Below are positions 49,714-57,829 of a stretch of DNA of 64,000 nucleotides, in pieces; the stretch's first letter is position 1, and the number at the start of each line of letters is the position of its first letter. The stretch lies in contig NZ_FMCU01000007.1 in assembly GCF_900091525.1 (NCBI RefSeq), positions 62,001 through 126,000 of the forward strand, written 5' to 3'. The notes beneath the pieces were generated by a model. It saw only the letters and a list, made by a program, of their open reading frames with translations. It was not told the DNA's origin and searched no databases. The position numbers and the translations under genes are program-made. This DNA comes from Micromonospora matsumotoense. Its GTDB lineage: Bacteria; Actinomycetota; Actinomycetes; Mycobacteriales; Micromonosporaceae.

Positions 49714-50726
49714 GCCGGGTCCCCCCGGTGCCCGTCGGCCGCCGGGTCGACCCCGTCGACGACCACCTCCACCCCGGTCCGCACCGGTCCGCCGTCCGCC
49801 ACCGGCGGCGCGGGCAGCTCGTCCACCACCGGATCAGGCAGCTCGTCCACCGCCGGGCCGGGCCGGTCGACCGCCGCCGGACCATCCAGCAGCGGGTCAG
49901 GCGGCTCGGCCACCGGCGGATCGTCCACCACCGAGCCGGGCCGGTCGACCGCCGCCGGACCATCCAGCAGCGGGTCGGGCAGGTCGACCATCGCCGGACC
50001 GTCCACCGGCGGATCAGGCAGGTCGTCCACCGCCGGACCGTCCGCCGGCCCGGCCGACAGGTCGGGGACGTCGACCGGTGGGGCGGCGCTGCGGGTGGCG
50101 GTGACGGCGGCCGTCTGCCCGGCCAGCGCGGCCAGCGCGGTGGGCAGCGCCCGATCGACGTACTCGCAGAGCACGTGGGTGGAGACCAGGTGCAGCTCCT
50201 GCACCACCTGGCTGTCCGGGGAGGCGACGGTGAGCGCCTCGTGGCAGGCCCCGGCGAGCGGATTCGGCGCGGGGCCGGTGAACGCCCAGCAGCGCAGCCC
50301 GGTCTCCCGGGCGGCGTCGACGGCGGCGAGCAGGTTGCCGCTGGCCCCGCTGGTGGACATCAGCAGCAGGACGTCACCCGGCCGGCCGTGGGCCCGCACC
50401 TGGCGGGCGAAGACCTCGTCGTAGCCGTAGTCGTTGCCGATCGCGGTCAACGCCGAGGTCTCGGCGTGCAGGGCGATCGCCGACAGCGGCTGACGGTCGT
50501 CGCGCAGCCGGCCGACCAGCTCGGCGGTGAGGTGCTGGGCCTCGGCGGCGCTGCCCCCGTTGCCGGCGACCAGCAACCGCCCGCCGCCGACCAGGATGCC
50601 GGCCAGCTCGGTGCCCCACCGGGCCAGCAACGGCTCCGCCGCGCGGTACGGCAGCAGCGCCTCGGCCAGCAGGTTGAGGTGCGCGTCCAGCAGGCCGGCA
50701 TGCGCCGCCCGGGTCGACGTCGTCAT
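49710..50726 (-). CDS. gmhA: GmhA-like SIS-domain isomerase with repetitive acidic tail
   Basis: 338 residues. The SIS domain (about 1-205) has LLVAGNGGSAAEAQHL (52-66) and LLMSTSGASGNL, the phosphosugar-binding motifs of sedoheptulose-7-phosphate isomerase, which starts heptose synthesis. GmhA proteins usually end near 195-205; here a tail of about 125 residues follows, made of Pro/Asp/Val repeats such as DPLLDGPAAVDRPG. No recognised domain lies there. The tail probably does not affect catalysis and may bind partners or the wall. Cotranscribed with the hldE-like gene through a 4-nt overlap. Confidence 0.88.
   Translation of the reverse strand: MTTSTRAAHAGLLDAHLNLLAEALLPYRAAEPLLARWGTELAGILVGGGRLLVAGNGGSAAEAQHLTAELVGRLRDDRQPLSAIALHAETSALTAIGNDYGYDEVFARQVRAHGRPGDVLLLMSTSGASGNLLAAVDAARETGLRCWAFTGPAPNPLAGACHEALTVASPDSQVVQELHLVSTHVLCEYVDRALPTALAALAGQTAAVTATRSAAPPVDVPDLSAGPADGPAVDDLPDPPVDGPAMVDLPDPLLDGPAAVDRPGSVVDDPPVAEPPDPLLDGPAAVDRPGPAVDELPDPVVDELPAPPVADGGPVRTGVEVVVDGVDPAADGHRGDPA
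49857..49976 (-). repeat. 42-bp direct repeat within the gmhA-like tail
   Basis: The same 42-base sequence occurs at 49857-49898 and 49935-49976, 78 bp (26 codons) apart, encoding the repeated DPLLDGPAAVDRPG. Further diverged copies lie on both sides (about 49,760-50,090). This is tandem-repeat expansion inside a coding sequence. Confidence 0.85.
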
Positions 50727-51943
50727 CAGGCGACCACCCGGCTCGGCCGGTGGACGGCGGCCACCTCGGCGTACACCTCGGCCAGCCGGTCGGCGGCGGT
50801 CGCCCAGGAGTAGCTGCGGCGGGCCCGCTGCAACGCGGCGGTGGCATAGCCGAAGCGGCGGATCCGGTCACCGAGCAGGCTGCCCAGCGCGGCGGCCAGG
50901 GCCTGCGGGTCACGGGCCGGCACCAGATCGCCGGTCACTCCGTCGACCACGGTGTCCCGGATGCCGCCGACCGCGGTGCCGACGACGGGTACGCCGCAGG
51001 CCATCGCCTCCAGCGGGGTCAGCCCGAACGGCTCGTACCAGGGGGCGGCGACGAGCACGTCGGCCGACCGGTACCAGCGGCCCATCTCCTCCCGGGGCAC
51101 CGCCCCGACCAGCCGGACCCGGTCGGCGACCCCGCAGGTGCCGGCGAGCGCCCGCAACCGCCGGGCGTACGGGTCGGTCTCCAGCAACCCGGCGGGCGGG
51201 CCGCCGACCACCACGCACTCGGCATCGGGGACCAGCGCCATCGCCCGGATCACCGTCTGGAAGCCCTTGCGCTCCACCAGCCGGCCGACGGTGAGCACCC
51301 GGGGCCGGTCGGGTTCCCGCTCGACGGCCGGGCCGAGCGGGGCGAAGGTGTCCAGGTTCACCCCGGACGGCACGACGGTCATCCGGGACCGGGGAACGCC
51401 GAGCCGGACCAGCTCCCCCACCTCGTCACGGCACTGGGCGACCACCCGGTCGACGGCGCGGCCCAGTTCCCGTTCGTAGCCGATCCGCCGGGCCGGGCTG
51501 GTGTCCTGCACCCCCTGGTAACGCTTCTTGACGGTGCCCAACGCGTGGTACGTCTGCACCACCGGCACCCCGGTCTGCCGGCCGGCGGTCAGCGCGGCCA
51601 GCCCACTCATCCAGAAGTGCGCGTGCACCACCTCGGGCACCCAGTCCCCGCCCCGCCACCGGGCGGTGAGCCAGTGGCTGAATTCCCTCATGTGCGGCAG
51701 CAGGGCGTCCTTGGCCACCGGCTCGGCCGGCCCGGCGGGGACGTGCACCACCTCGTACCCGTCCGGGGCCCGGGCGGTGACGGGCAGGTCGACGGCGTCG
51801 CGCCGGGTGTAGACCCGGACGTCGTGGCCGGCCGCCACCAGCGCGGCGGAGAGTTCCGCGACATGGGTGTTCTGCCCACCGGCGTCCTCACCGCCCAGCA
51901 CGGCGAGCGGGCTGGCGTGCTCGGAGATCATCGCGATGCGCAT
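50726..51943 (-). CDS. GT4 glycosyltransferase (glycogen-synthase/sucrose-type)
   Basis: 405 residues. GT-B fold with MRIAMISEHASPLAVLGGEDAGGQNTHV at the front (shown here as SEHASPLAVLGGEDAGGQ), PEVVHAHFWMSGLA, VPSGVNLDTF, VLTVGRLVERKGF and the acidic motif EPFGLTPLEAMACG. It uses a nucleotide-sugar donor and is retaining. It starts 15 bp before the end of the upstream GT gene. Acceptor unknown, presumably the growing heptose-containing glycan. Confidence 0.9.
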   Translation of the reverse strand: MRIAMISEHASPLAVLGGEDAGGQNTHVAELSAALVAAGHDVRVYTRRDAVDLPVTARAPDGYEVVHVPAGPAEPVAKDALLPHMREFSHWLTARWRGGDWVPEVVHAHFWMSGLAALTAGRQTGVPVVQTYHALGTVKKRYQGVQDTSPARRIGYERELGRAVDRVVAQCRDEVGELVRLGVPRSRMTVVPSGVNLDTFAPLGPAVEREPDRPRVLTVGRLVERKGFQTVIRAMALVPDAECVVVGGPPAGLLETDPYARRLRALAGTCGVADRVRLVGAVPREEMGRWYRSADVLVAAPWYEPFGLTPLEAMACGVPVVGTAVGGIRDTVVDGVTGDLVPARDPQALAAALGSLLGDRIRRFGYATAALQRARRSYSWATAADRLAEVYAEVAAVHRPSRVVA

Positions 51944-52890
51944 ACTTCCTCCTCCAGCAGGCGGTCCCAGTCGGCGAGGAAACGGTCGAGGCCGTAACGG
52001 CCCAGGGCGGCGGTACGTGCCTCGGCACCCGCCCGGCGGGCCTCGGTGGGGTCGGCGACGAACCGGGCGGCGGCGGCCAGCAGGGTGTCGACCCGGGTGG
52101 CGAGCGCCCCCGCCCCGGGTGGCACCGCCTGCACGGCCTCGGTGGTGGCCAGCGCGACCACGGGCATGCCGATGGTCATCGCCTCGATGAGGCTCAGCCC
52201 CAGCGAGGTCCACCGGCACAGGTGCAGGTAGGCCCGCCGCCGGGCCAGCTCGGCGTGCATCCGGTGCTGCGGGACGTCGTCGTGGCTGGTCACCCGGTCG
52301 GCCGGCAGGCCCAGGTGGTCGGCGAGCCCGGCCACCTGCATCCCGAAGACGTCCAGCGGGGCGATCTCGGCGAACCGGGCCAGCAGGTCGGTGCCGGTGA
52401 CCCGGCCGCGGCGTACCGGCTCGTTGATCACCACGGCGAGCCGGTCCAGCTCACCGGTCCAGGTCACGGCGGGCGGCACCACACCGTGCTCGACGACGGC
52501 GGTGCGGGTGGTCCCGTTGTCCCAGAACAGCTCGTTGAAGTGGGTGACGTGGGTGAGCAGCAGGTCGTCCCGGTCGGCCATCGGGTGCCGGGTGTTCGGC
52601 ACGTCGCCCTTCGGGGTGTTGTGCTCGACGTAGATCACCGGCACCGCCCGGCCGAGCCACTCCCTGGCCAGGTCGAACTCCTCGGGGCGTTGCAGCAGCA
52701 CCACGTCGACGTCCTCCCGGCGCAACTGCTGCGGGGTCACCTCGACGGCGGTGTCCGGCCACGGGTAGGTGCGGGCCCGACCCAGCCCGTACGGGCCCCG
52801 GTCGGGAGTGACCGGGACCAGGTAACGGTGCTTGCCGTGTACGAAGGACGTGGTCCACGAGCCGTGCACGTGCCAGAGCAGGATGTTCAT
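51928..52890 (-). CDS. glycosyltransferase, GT4-like family protein
   Basis: 320 residues from the ATG (MNILLWHVHGSW) that overlaps the HAD-GT9 stop. The N-terminal half is VPVTPDRGPYGLG, DVVLLQRPEEFDLAREWLG and VIYVEHNTPKGDVPNTRHP; the C-terminal half has HLCRWTSLGLSLIEAMTIGMPVVALATTEA, which carries the GT4-type EA(M)xxG acidic motif. This type occurs in actinobacterial glycan operons next to hldE and gmhA. The donor sugar is not known. Confidence 0.88.
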   Translation of the reverse strand: MNILLWHVHGSWTTSFVHGKHRYLVPVTPDRGPYGLGRARTYPWPDTAVEVTPQQLRREDVDVVLLQRPEEFDLAREWLGRAVPVIYVEHNTPKGDVPNTRHPMADRDDLLLTHVTHFNELFWDNGTTRTAVVEHGVVPPAVTWTGELDRLAVVINEPVRRGRVTGTDLLARFAEIAPLDVFGMQVAGLADHLGLPADRVTSHDDVPQHRMHAELARRRAYLHLCRWTSLGLSLIEAMTIGMPVVALATTEAVQAVPPGAGALATRVDTLLAAAARFVADPTEARRAGAEARTAALGRYGLDRFLADWDRLLEEEVCASR

Positions 52891-54614
52891 CGGCCCCTCC
52901 CCCACCAGACGGTCAACGCCGCCACCCCGCCCGGCGGTGAACCGGCCGGTGACGAATCAGCCGACGCAGAGCCGGGCGGTGCGTCGGCGGGGACGCCCAG
53001 CAGGCGTACCGCGTCGAGGACCCGGCCCGGTTCGACGGCGGCCAGGCAGGGGTGTCCGGGCACCGGGCAGACCGTGGCCCGGGTGTCCCGGCAGGGGGCG
53101 GCGGCGTCGCCCAGCCGGACCGTCGGCACCCGGTACGGGCCCCACTGTCCGTACCGGACGGTCGGGGCGAACAGGCTGACCACCGGCACCCCCAGCGCGG
53201 CGGCCAGGTGGGCGGGGCCGGTGTTGCCGACCACCAGCGCGCCGGCCCCGGCGAGCACCCCCGCCAGGTCGGCCAGCCCGGTCCGGCCACCCAGGTCGAT
53301 GCCGGTGGCGCCGGCCACCCGGGCGGTCAGCGCGGCCTCGTCGGGTCCACCGGTGACCGCCACCCGATGGCCGGCGGCGGTGAGCACCCGGACGATCCGG
53401 GCGGCCAACTCGGGTGGCACGGCCCGGCTCGGCACCGCCGAACCGGGGTGCAGCACCAGATAGCCGGGGCCGCCGAGCCCGGCCGGAGTGGCCGGCAGCC
53501 GGTCGGTGCGCACCCGCAGCCGCAGGTCGTCGCCGTCGGGCAGGGCGAAGCCGGCGGCGACGGCCAACGACAACGCCCGTTCCGGCTCGGGCAGCCCGTC
53601 GGGGACCCGGTGCCGGACGTCGAGCAGGGAGCCGGGGTAGTCGTCGCTGATCGCGCTGACCCTCGGCACACCGGCCATCCGCAGCAGCAGGGCCAGCGGC
53701 AGGGGCGACTGGTGGAAGGAGGTGAAGACGACCGCCTCGTCGGCGCGGACGGCGCGCAGCCGGGTGGTGAGCCGGTCGATGTCCTGCGGGTCGACCGGGG
53801 CGGGTGCGCCGTCGATCCAGGGCAGCGGCCACTCGATGATCTCGTCGACGCCGGGCAGCAGGGCGGCGGCGTCCCGGCCCCGGGGACCGCAGAGCAGCAC
53901 GACGCGCCCGGCGTACCCGGCGACGGCGCGGATGGCCGGGCCGGTGACCAGGACGTCCCCGGCGGAGTCGCTGCGGACCACCAGCACGGTGCCGGTCCGG
54001 CGCGGCGGCGGACCGGCGACCAGGGCGGCGCGGCGCAGGATCAGGTCCACGGCGGCGGGCAGGTCGGCGGCGACGTGTCCGGCGGCGGCCACCTCGGCGG
54101 CCCGGGTGGTGGGGGTGGGCACCAGGATCGCGGCGGCGCCGGCCGCGGCGGCGGCGGCCTGGTCGGCGTCGATGTCCCCGACCAGCACGCAGCGGTCCGC
54201 GGTGGTGCCGAGCGCCCGCGCGGCGGCGTGCACCATGCCGGGGGCGGGTTTACGGCAGCCGCAGCCGGCCCGCTCGTCGTGCGGGCAGTACTGCCAGGTG
54301 TCGAAGGGGCCGAGCAGCTCCTCGACCCGGGCGTTGACGGCGCGCAGCTGGGCCGTGGAGAACAGCCCCCGGGCCAGCCCCGACTGGTTGGTGACCACCC
54401 CGAGGCGCAGACCCGCCGCACGCAGCCGGTCCAGTGCCGCCCGGGCCCCCGGCACCGGCCGGACCTTGTCCGGGTCGCCGTTGTAGGGGACGTCCTCGAT
54501 CAGGGTGCCGTCGCGGTCGAGCAGCACCGCGTCGTACAGCGCGGGACGACCCCGGCCAGTGACCGGGTCAACCCGGCCTGACCTGCACTGATAAGGCTCC
54601 GCGTCCCGTCGCAC
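52887..54614 (-). CDS. gmhB: HAD phosphatase-GT9 heptosyltransferase fusion
   Basis: 575 residues from a GTG; no better start is visible before the first domain. Residues 27-200 are a HAD-IIIA phosphatase of the GmhB type: LLDRDGTLIED (nucleophile Asp33, Asp35) and the zinc knuckle CPHDERAGCGCRKP (Cys110, 118, 120). From about 205 a GT9 transferase follows, with VLVVRSDSAGDVLVTGPAIRAV and VGNTGPAHLAAALGVPVVSLFAPT. One polypeptide would dephosphorylate the heptose bisphosphate and transfer heptose. First gene of the operon; a short Pro/Gly-rich tail ends it. Confidence 0.9.
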   Translation of the reverse strand: MRRDAEPYQCRSGRVDPVTGRGRPALYDAVLLDRDGTLIEDVPYNGDPDKVRPVPGARAALDRLRAAGLRLGVVTNQSGLARGLFSTAQLRAVNARVEELLGPFDTWQYCPHDERAGCGCRKPAPGMVHAAARALGTTADRCVLVGDIDADQAAAAAAGAAAILVPTPTTRAAEVAAAGHVAADLPAAVDLILRRAALVAGPPPRRTGTVLVVRSDSAGDVLVTGPAIRAVAGYAGRVVLLCGPRGRDAAALLPGVDEIIEWPLPWIDGAPAPVDPQDIDRLTTRLRAVRADEAVVFTSFHQSPLPLALLLRMAGVPRVSAISDDYPGSLLDVRHRVPDGLPEPERALSLAVAAGFALPDGDDLRLRVRTDRLPATPAGLGGPGYLVLHPGSAVPSRAVPPELAARIVRVLTAAGHRVAVTGGPDEAALTARVAGATGIDLGGRTGLADLAGVLAGAGALVVGNTGPAHLAAALGVPVVSLFAPTVRYGQWGPYRVPTVRLGDAAAPCRDTRATVCPVPGHPCLAAVEPGRVLDAVRLLGVPADAPPGSASADSSPAGSPPGGVAALTVWWGRGR

Positions 54615-54752
54615 GGGCGGCGGGTTCCCGAGGCCCAGGGGAGTAAACCTGACCCTACCGGGCGGTACGACGGCTCACCCGTGCCCTTACCCCCCGACCC
54701 GGAGAAGCTAACGCGACGGGTTAGGCCCGGGCGGCCCGGGTACAGGGCAGCG

Positions 54753-55211
54753 GTGGCGATTGTGGAGAGAGTGATCGATGCACCCCCGCAGCAGGTCTTC
54801 GACGTGCTGGCCGACGGTTGGACGTACAGCGACTGGGTGGTCGGCACGGTGCACGTGCGGGACGTCGACGCGCAGTGGCCCCGGGTGGGCACCCAACTGC
54901 ACCACCGGGCCGGGCCGTGGCCGTTCTCACTGGAGGACGCCTCGACGGTGCTGGTCTGCGAGCCGCCCCACCGGCTGATGCTGCGGGCCGGGCTGTGGCC
55001 GGCCGGAGAGGCGGTCGTGGTCTTCACCCTGACTCCGGAGGGTGACGGCGCGACCCGGGTGCGCATCGGCGAGGACTTCGCCGCCGGCCCACTGCGCTGG
55101 TTCCGCACCAAGCTCAACGATCTGGTGCTGTACCAGCGCAACAAGGAGACCCTGCGCCGGCTCTCCGACATCGCCGTCCGGCAGAAGGCCGACGAGCGCG
55201 CCGATCGGTGA
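54753..55211 (+). CDS. SRPBCC-family protein
   Basis: 152 residues from a GTG (AIVERVIDAPPQQVFDVLADG). The helix-grip fold is visible from ERVIDAPPQQVF, SDWVVGTVHVRDVD and EDFAAGPLRWF, ending in a long C-terminal helix. SRPBCC proteins bind hydrophobic molecules in a central cavity and act as polyketide cyclases or lipid transfer proteins. Divergent from the heptose operon, upstream of the Ppm1-like gene. Substrate unknown. Confidence 0.88.
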   Translation: MAIVERVIDAPPQQVFDVLADGWTYSDWVVGTVHVRDVDAQWPRVGTQLHHRAGPWPFSLEDASTVLVCEPPHRLMLRAGLWPAGEAVVVFTLTPEGDGATRVRIGEDFAAGPLRWFRTKLNDLVLYQRNKETLRRLSDIAVRQKADERADR

Positions 55212-55301
55212 CGGGACGGTCGCGGGGAGCCTAGGCGGGGTCCCGGCCGACTCTTGGCTACCCTGTGGGGGAATGCCGTCCGCCGACTGAGGATGTCCGA
55301 C

Positions 55302-56069
55302 ATGATCGAACCCGTGGAGCTGCCGTCACCGTGGCGGGACGCACGCCTGACCGTCGTGGTCCCCACCTACAACGAGGCGGGCAACCTCCCGGTGTTGGTC
55401 GACCGGCTGCTGGCCCTGCCGCTGCCGGGATTGAAGGTGCTCGTCGCCGACGACAACTCGCCGGACGGCACCGGTGAGGTGGCCGACAAGCTGGCCATCG
55501 AGCACCCGGACAAGGTGCAGGTGGTGCACCGCGCCGGCAAGGAGGGCCTGGGCCGGGCGTACGTGGACGGCATCGGCCGGGCCCTGGACGGCGGCGCGGA
55601 GTACGTGGCGCAGATGGACGCCGACCTGTCGCACCCGCCGGAGGCGCTGCCCGGGATGCTGGGGGCGCTGCTCTCCACCCAGGCCGGCGTGGTGATCGGC
55701 TCCCGGTACGTCCCCGGCGGCCAGCTCGACGAGGCGTGGCCGCTCTACCGTCGCGCGCTCAGCGGCTGGGCCAACCTGTACGTGCACACCCTGCTGCGGG
55801 TGCGCATCCGCGACCTGACCGCCGGTTTCAAGATCTGGCGGGCCGACGCGCTGCACGACATCGGCCTGCACCGGGTGCAGTCGAACGGCTACAGCTTCCA
55901 GGTGGAGATGCACTACCTGGCCACCAAGCTGGGGCACACCATCCTGGAGGTGCCGATCCGGTTCGAGGAGCGCCGCGACGGCTTGTCCAAGATGACCACC
56001 GCGACCAAGGTGGAGAGCGCGCTGATGCCGTTCAAGCTGCGTACCCGGCACCGCAACCTGGACTCCTGA
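55302..56069 (+). CDS. ppm1: polyprenol monophosphomannose synthase (GT2)
   Basis: 255 residues from the ATG (MIEPVELPSPW) with GAGG 9 nt upstream. GT-A fold: LTVVVPTYNEAGNLPVLVDRL, VADDNSPDGTGEVAD, and the metal site in AQMDADLSHPPEALP, then IGSRYVPGG and LTAGFKIWRADAL. It transfers mannose from GDP-mannose to a polyprenyl phosphate, the donor for protein O-mannosylation and late PIM/lipoglycan steps. Unlike mycobacterial Ppm1 it lacks an N-terminal acyltransferase domain. The donor lipids are made elsewhere. Confidence 0.93.
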   Translation: MIEPVELPSPWRDARLTVVVPTYNEAGNLPVLVDRLLALPLPGLKVLVADDNSPDGTGEVADKLAIEHPDKVQVVHRAGKEGLGRAYVDGIGRALDGGAEYVAQMDADLSHPPEALPGMLGALLSTQAGVVIGSRYVPGGQLDEAWPLYRRALSGWANLYVHTLLRVRIRDLTAGFKIWRADALHDIGLHRVQSNGYSFQVEMHYLATKLGHTILEVPIRFEERRDGLSKMTTATKVESALMPFKLRTRHRNLDS

Positions 56070-56091
56070 CACCCGCGACGTCGGCCCGGCG

Positions 56092-56117
56092 CGACCCGCC
56101 CCGGGCCGGCGGGGTCG
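56092..56117. terminator. hairpin between convergent genes
   Basis: 9-bp stem with one bulged G (56092-56100 with 56108-56117) and a 7-nt loop, between the Ppm1-like and FAD-oxidoreductase genes. Confidence 0.45.
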
Positions 56118-56145
56118 TCACCGGTGAACGCCCCGGCCGGCCGGC

Positions 56146-57759
56146 TCAGCGGTCGTCCCGGTAGAGCGTCCGGTGCGCGGCGTCGATCACCCCGGCGTAG
56201 AGGCCACCGGTGACGGCCCGGTCGCGGGCCAGCGCCGCCCGGGCGGCGTTGGCGCCGGGCGCGCCGTGCACCCCGCCGCCGGGGTGCGCCGACGCGCTGG
56301 CCAGGTAGAGCCGGTCGATCGGGGTGTCGGCCCGACCCAGGCCGGGGATCGGGCGCAGGAACAGCTGCTGGTACGCCGCCGCGGTGCCACCGCCCAACGC
56401 CCCGCCGACCAGGCTCGGGTCGCCCTGCTCCAGTTCGGCCGGCCCGGCCACGTGCCGGCCGACGATCCGGCTGCGGAACCCCGGGGCGGCGGCCTCCAGC
56501 ACGTCCTCCATCCGGTCCACCTGCCGGGCGATGTCCTCGGCCCGCCAGTGCCGCCGGAACGGCAGGTGGGTGTACGCCCAGAGCGACTCGGTGCCGGCCG
56601 GCGAGTGCGTCGGGTCGGCGGTGCTCATCTGCCCGACCAGCAGGAACGGCGTCGCCGGGATCTCGCCCCGGGCCAGTTCGGCGGAGTAGGTGGTGAGCCC
56701 GTCGAGGTCGGCGCCCAGGTGCACGGTGCCGGCGTCGGCCACCGCCGGGTTGGTCCACGGCACCGGGGCGGACAGCGCCCAGTCGACCTTGAGGGTGGAG
56801 CCGTCCCAGCGGAAGTGGGCCAGGTCCTCCACCAGTCGGGGTGGCAGCAGTGCGGCGCCCACCAGGTCCAGGTAGAGGGCGGGGGCGGGCACGTCGGCGA
56901 GCACCGCCCGCCGGGCCCGCCAGGTGGCCCCGCCGACGGTGCGGACCCCCATCGCCCGACCCCGGGCGGTGAGCACCCGGTCGACAGTCGCCCGGTAGGA
57001 GATCCGGCCGCCCCGCTCGGTGAGCCGGGCGACCAGCGCGTCGGTGATCCGCTGGGCGCCACCGACCGGCACCGGCCAGCCGACCTGCTGACCCAGCATG
57101 GCCAGCAGCCAGCCGTACACGCCGGAGCCGGCCTCCTCGGGGGACAGGTCGGTGTGCAGGGCGCAGCCGGCCAGCAGCACCGGGCCGCCCTCGCCGGTGA
57201 ACAGCTCGGCACCGAGCTTGCGCACCGGCAGGACCAGCCGGCGGGCCAGCCGCAGCGCACCGCCGACCCGTAGCTGGCGCAGCAGGCCGAGCCCGCCGCG
57301 CACCGGTGGGAACGGGGTGGTGATGGCGTCGAGCATCGGCCCGGAGACCTGCGCCCAGTCGGCGTACGCGTGCCGCCAGCGGTCCCCGTCGCCGGGGGCG
57401 AACGTCTCCAGCGAGGCCGCGGTGCGGTCCAGGTCCCGGTTGATCACCGCGGCCCGTCCGTCGGGCAGCAGATGGGCCAGCACGTCGGGGGCGTGCGTCC
57501 AGGCGAGACCGTAGCGGGGCAGGTCGAGGCCGGCCAGCACCGGGGAGGCGTACCCGAGGGGGTAGAAGGAGCTGTAGAGGTCGCTGAGGTAGCCGGGGGC
57601 GGTGACCTCAGCGGACTGGACCGCCCCACCGGGCATGGCGGTCGCCTCCAGCACCACGACGTCCCAGCCGGCGTCGGCGAGCAGGTTGGCGGCCACCAGG
57701 CCGTTGTGGCCGGCGCCGATGACGACGGCGTCCGCGCTGTCCGTGCCGGTCGAGATCAT
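56146..57759 (-). CDS. FAD-dependent oxidoreductase (phytoene-desaturase-like)
   Basis: 537 residues. FAD fingerprint VVIGAGHNGLVAANLLADAGWDVVVLE near the start (shown as VVIGAGHNGLVAANLLADAG), GGAVQSAEVTAPGY, and the C-terminal HPGGGVHGAPGANAARAAL. This is the amine-oxidase/phytoene-desaturase superfamily; such stand-alone actinobacterial homologues are often labelled carotenoid-type but their substrates are unknown. No carotenoid gene is nearby. It is convergent with Ppm1 and divergent from the aldehyde dehydrogenase gene. Confidence 0.88.
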   Translation of the reverse strand: MISTGTDSADAVVIGAGHNGLVAANLLADAGWDVVVLEATAMPGGAVQSAEVTAPGYLSDLYSSFYPLGYASPVLAGLDLPRYGLAWTHAPDVLAHLLPDGRAAVINRDLDRTAASLETFAPGDGDRWRHAYADWAQVSGPMLDAITTPFPPVRGGLGLLRQLRVGGALRLARRLVLPVRKLGAELFTGEGGPVLLAGCALHTDLSPEEAGSGVYGWLLAMLGQQVGWPVPVGGAQRITDALVARLTERGGRISYRATVDRVLTARGRAMGVRTVGGATWRARRAVLADVPAPALYLDLVGAALLPPRLVEDLAHFRWDGSTLKVDWALSAPVPWTNPAVADAGTVHLGADLDGLTTYSAELARGEIPATPFLLVGQMSTADPTHSPAGTESLWAYTHLPFRRHWRAEDIARQVDRMEDVLEAAAPGFRSRIVGRHVAGPAELEQGDPSLVGGALGGGTAAAYQQLFLRPIPGLGRADTPIDRLYLASASAHPGGGVHGAPGANAARAALARDRAVTGGLYAGVIDAAHRTLYRDDR

Positions 57760-57829
57760 CAGATCCGGCTACCCGGCCGGCAACCGGGCGAAACGCGTTT
57801 GCATCGCCGGGAGCCGGGCATCCCGCCGC

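Noticed and set aside
49800..50060. Evenly spaced repeats suggesting a CRISPR array
   Set aside because: Repeats are in frame inside a coding sequence, spacing is by codon units, and no unique spacers are present.
48181..50424. Plus-strand frame rich in Ser/Thr/Gly repeats, looking like a mucin or cell-surface protein
   Set aside because: It is antisense to the HldE and SIS genes; the repeats reflect the repetitive tail of the SIS gene.
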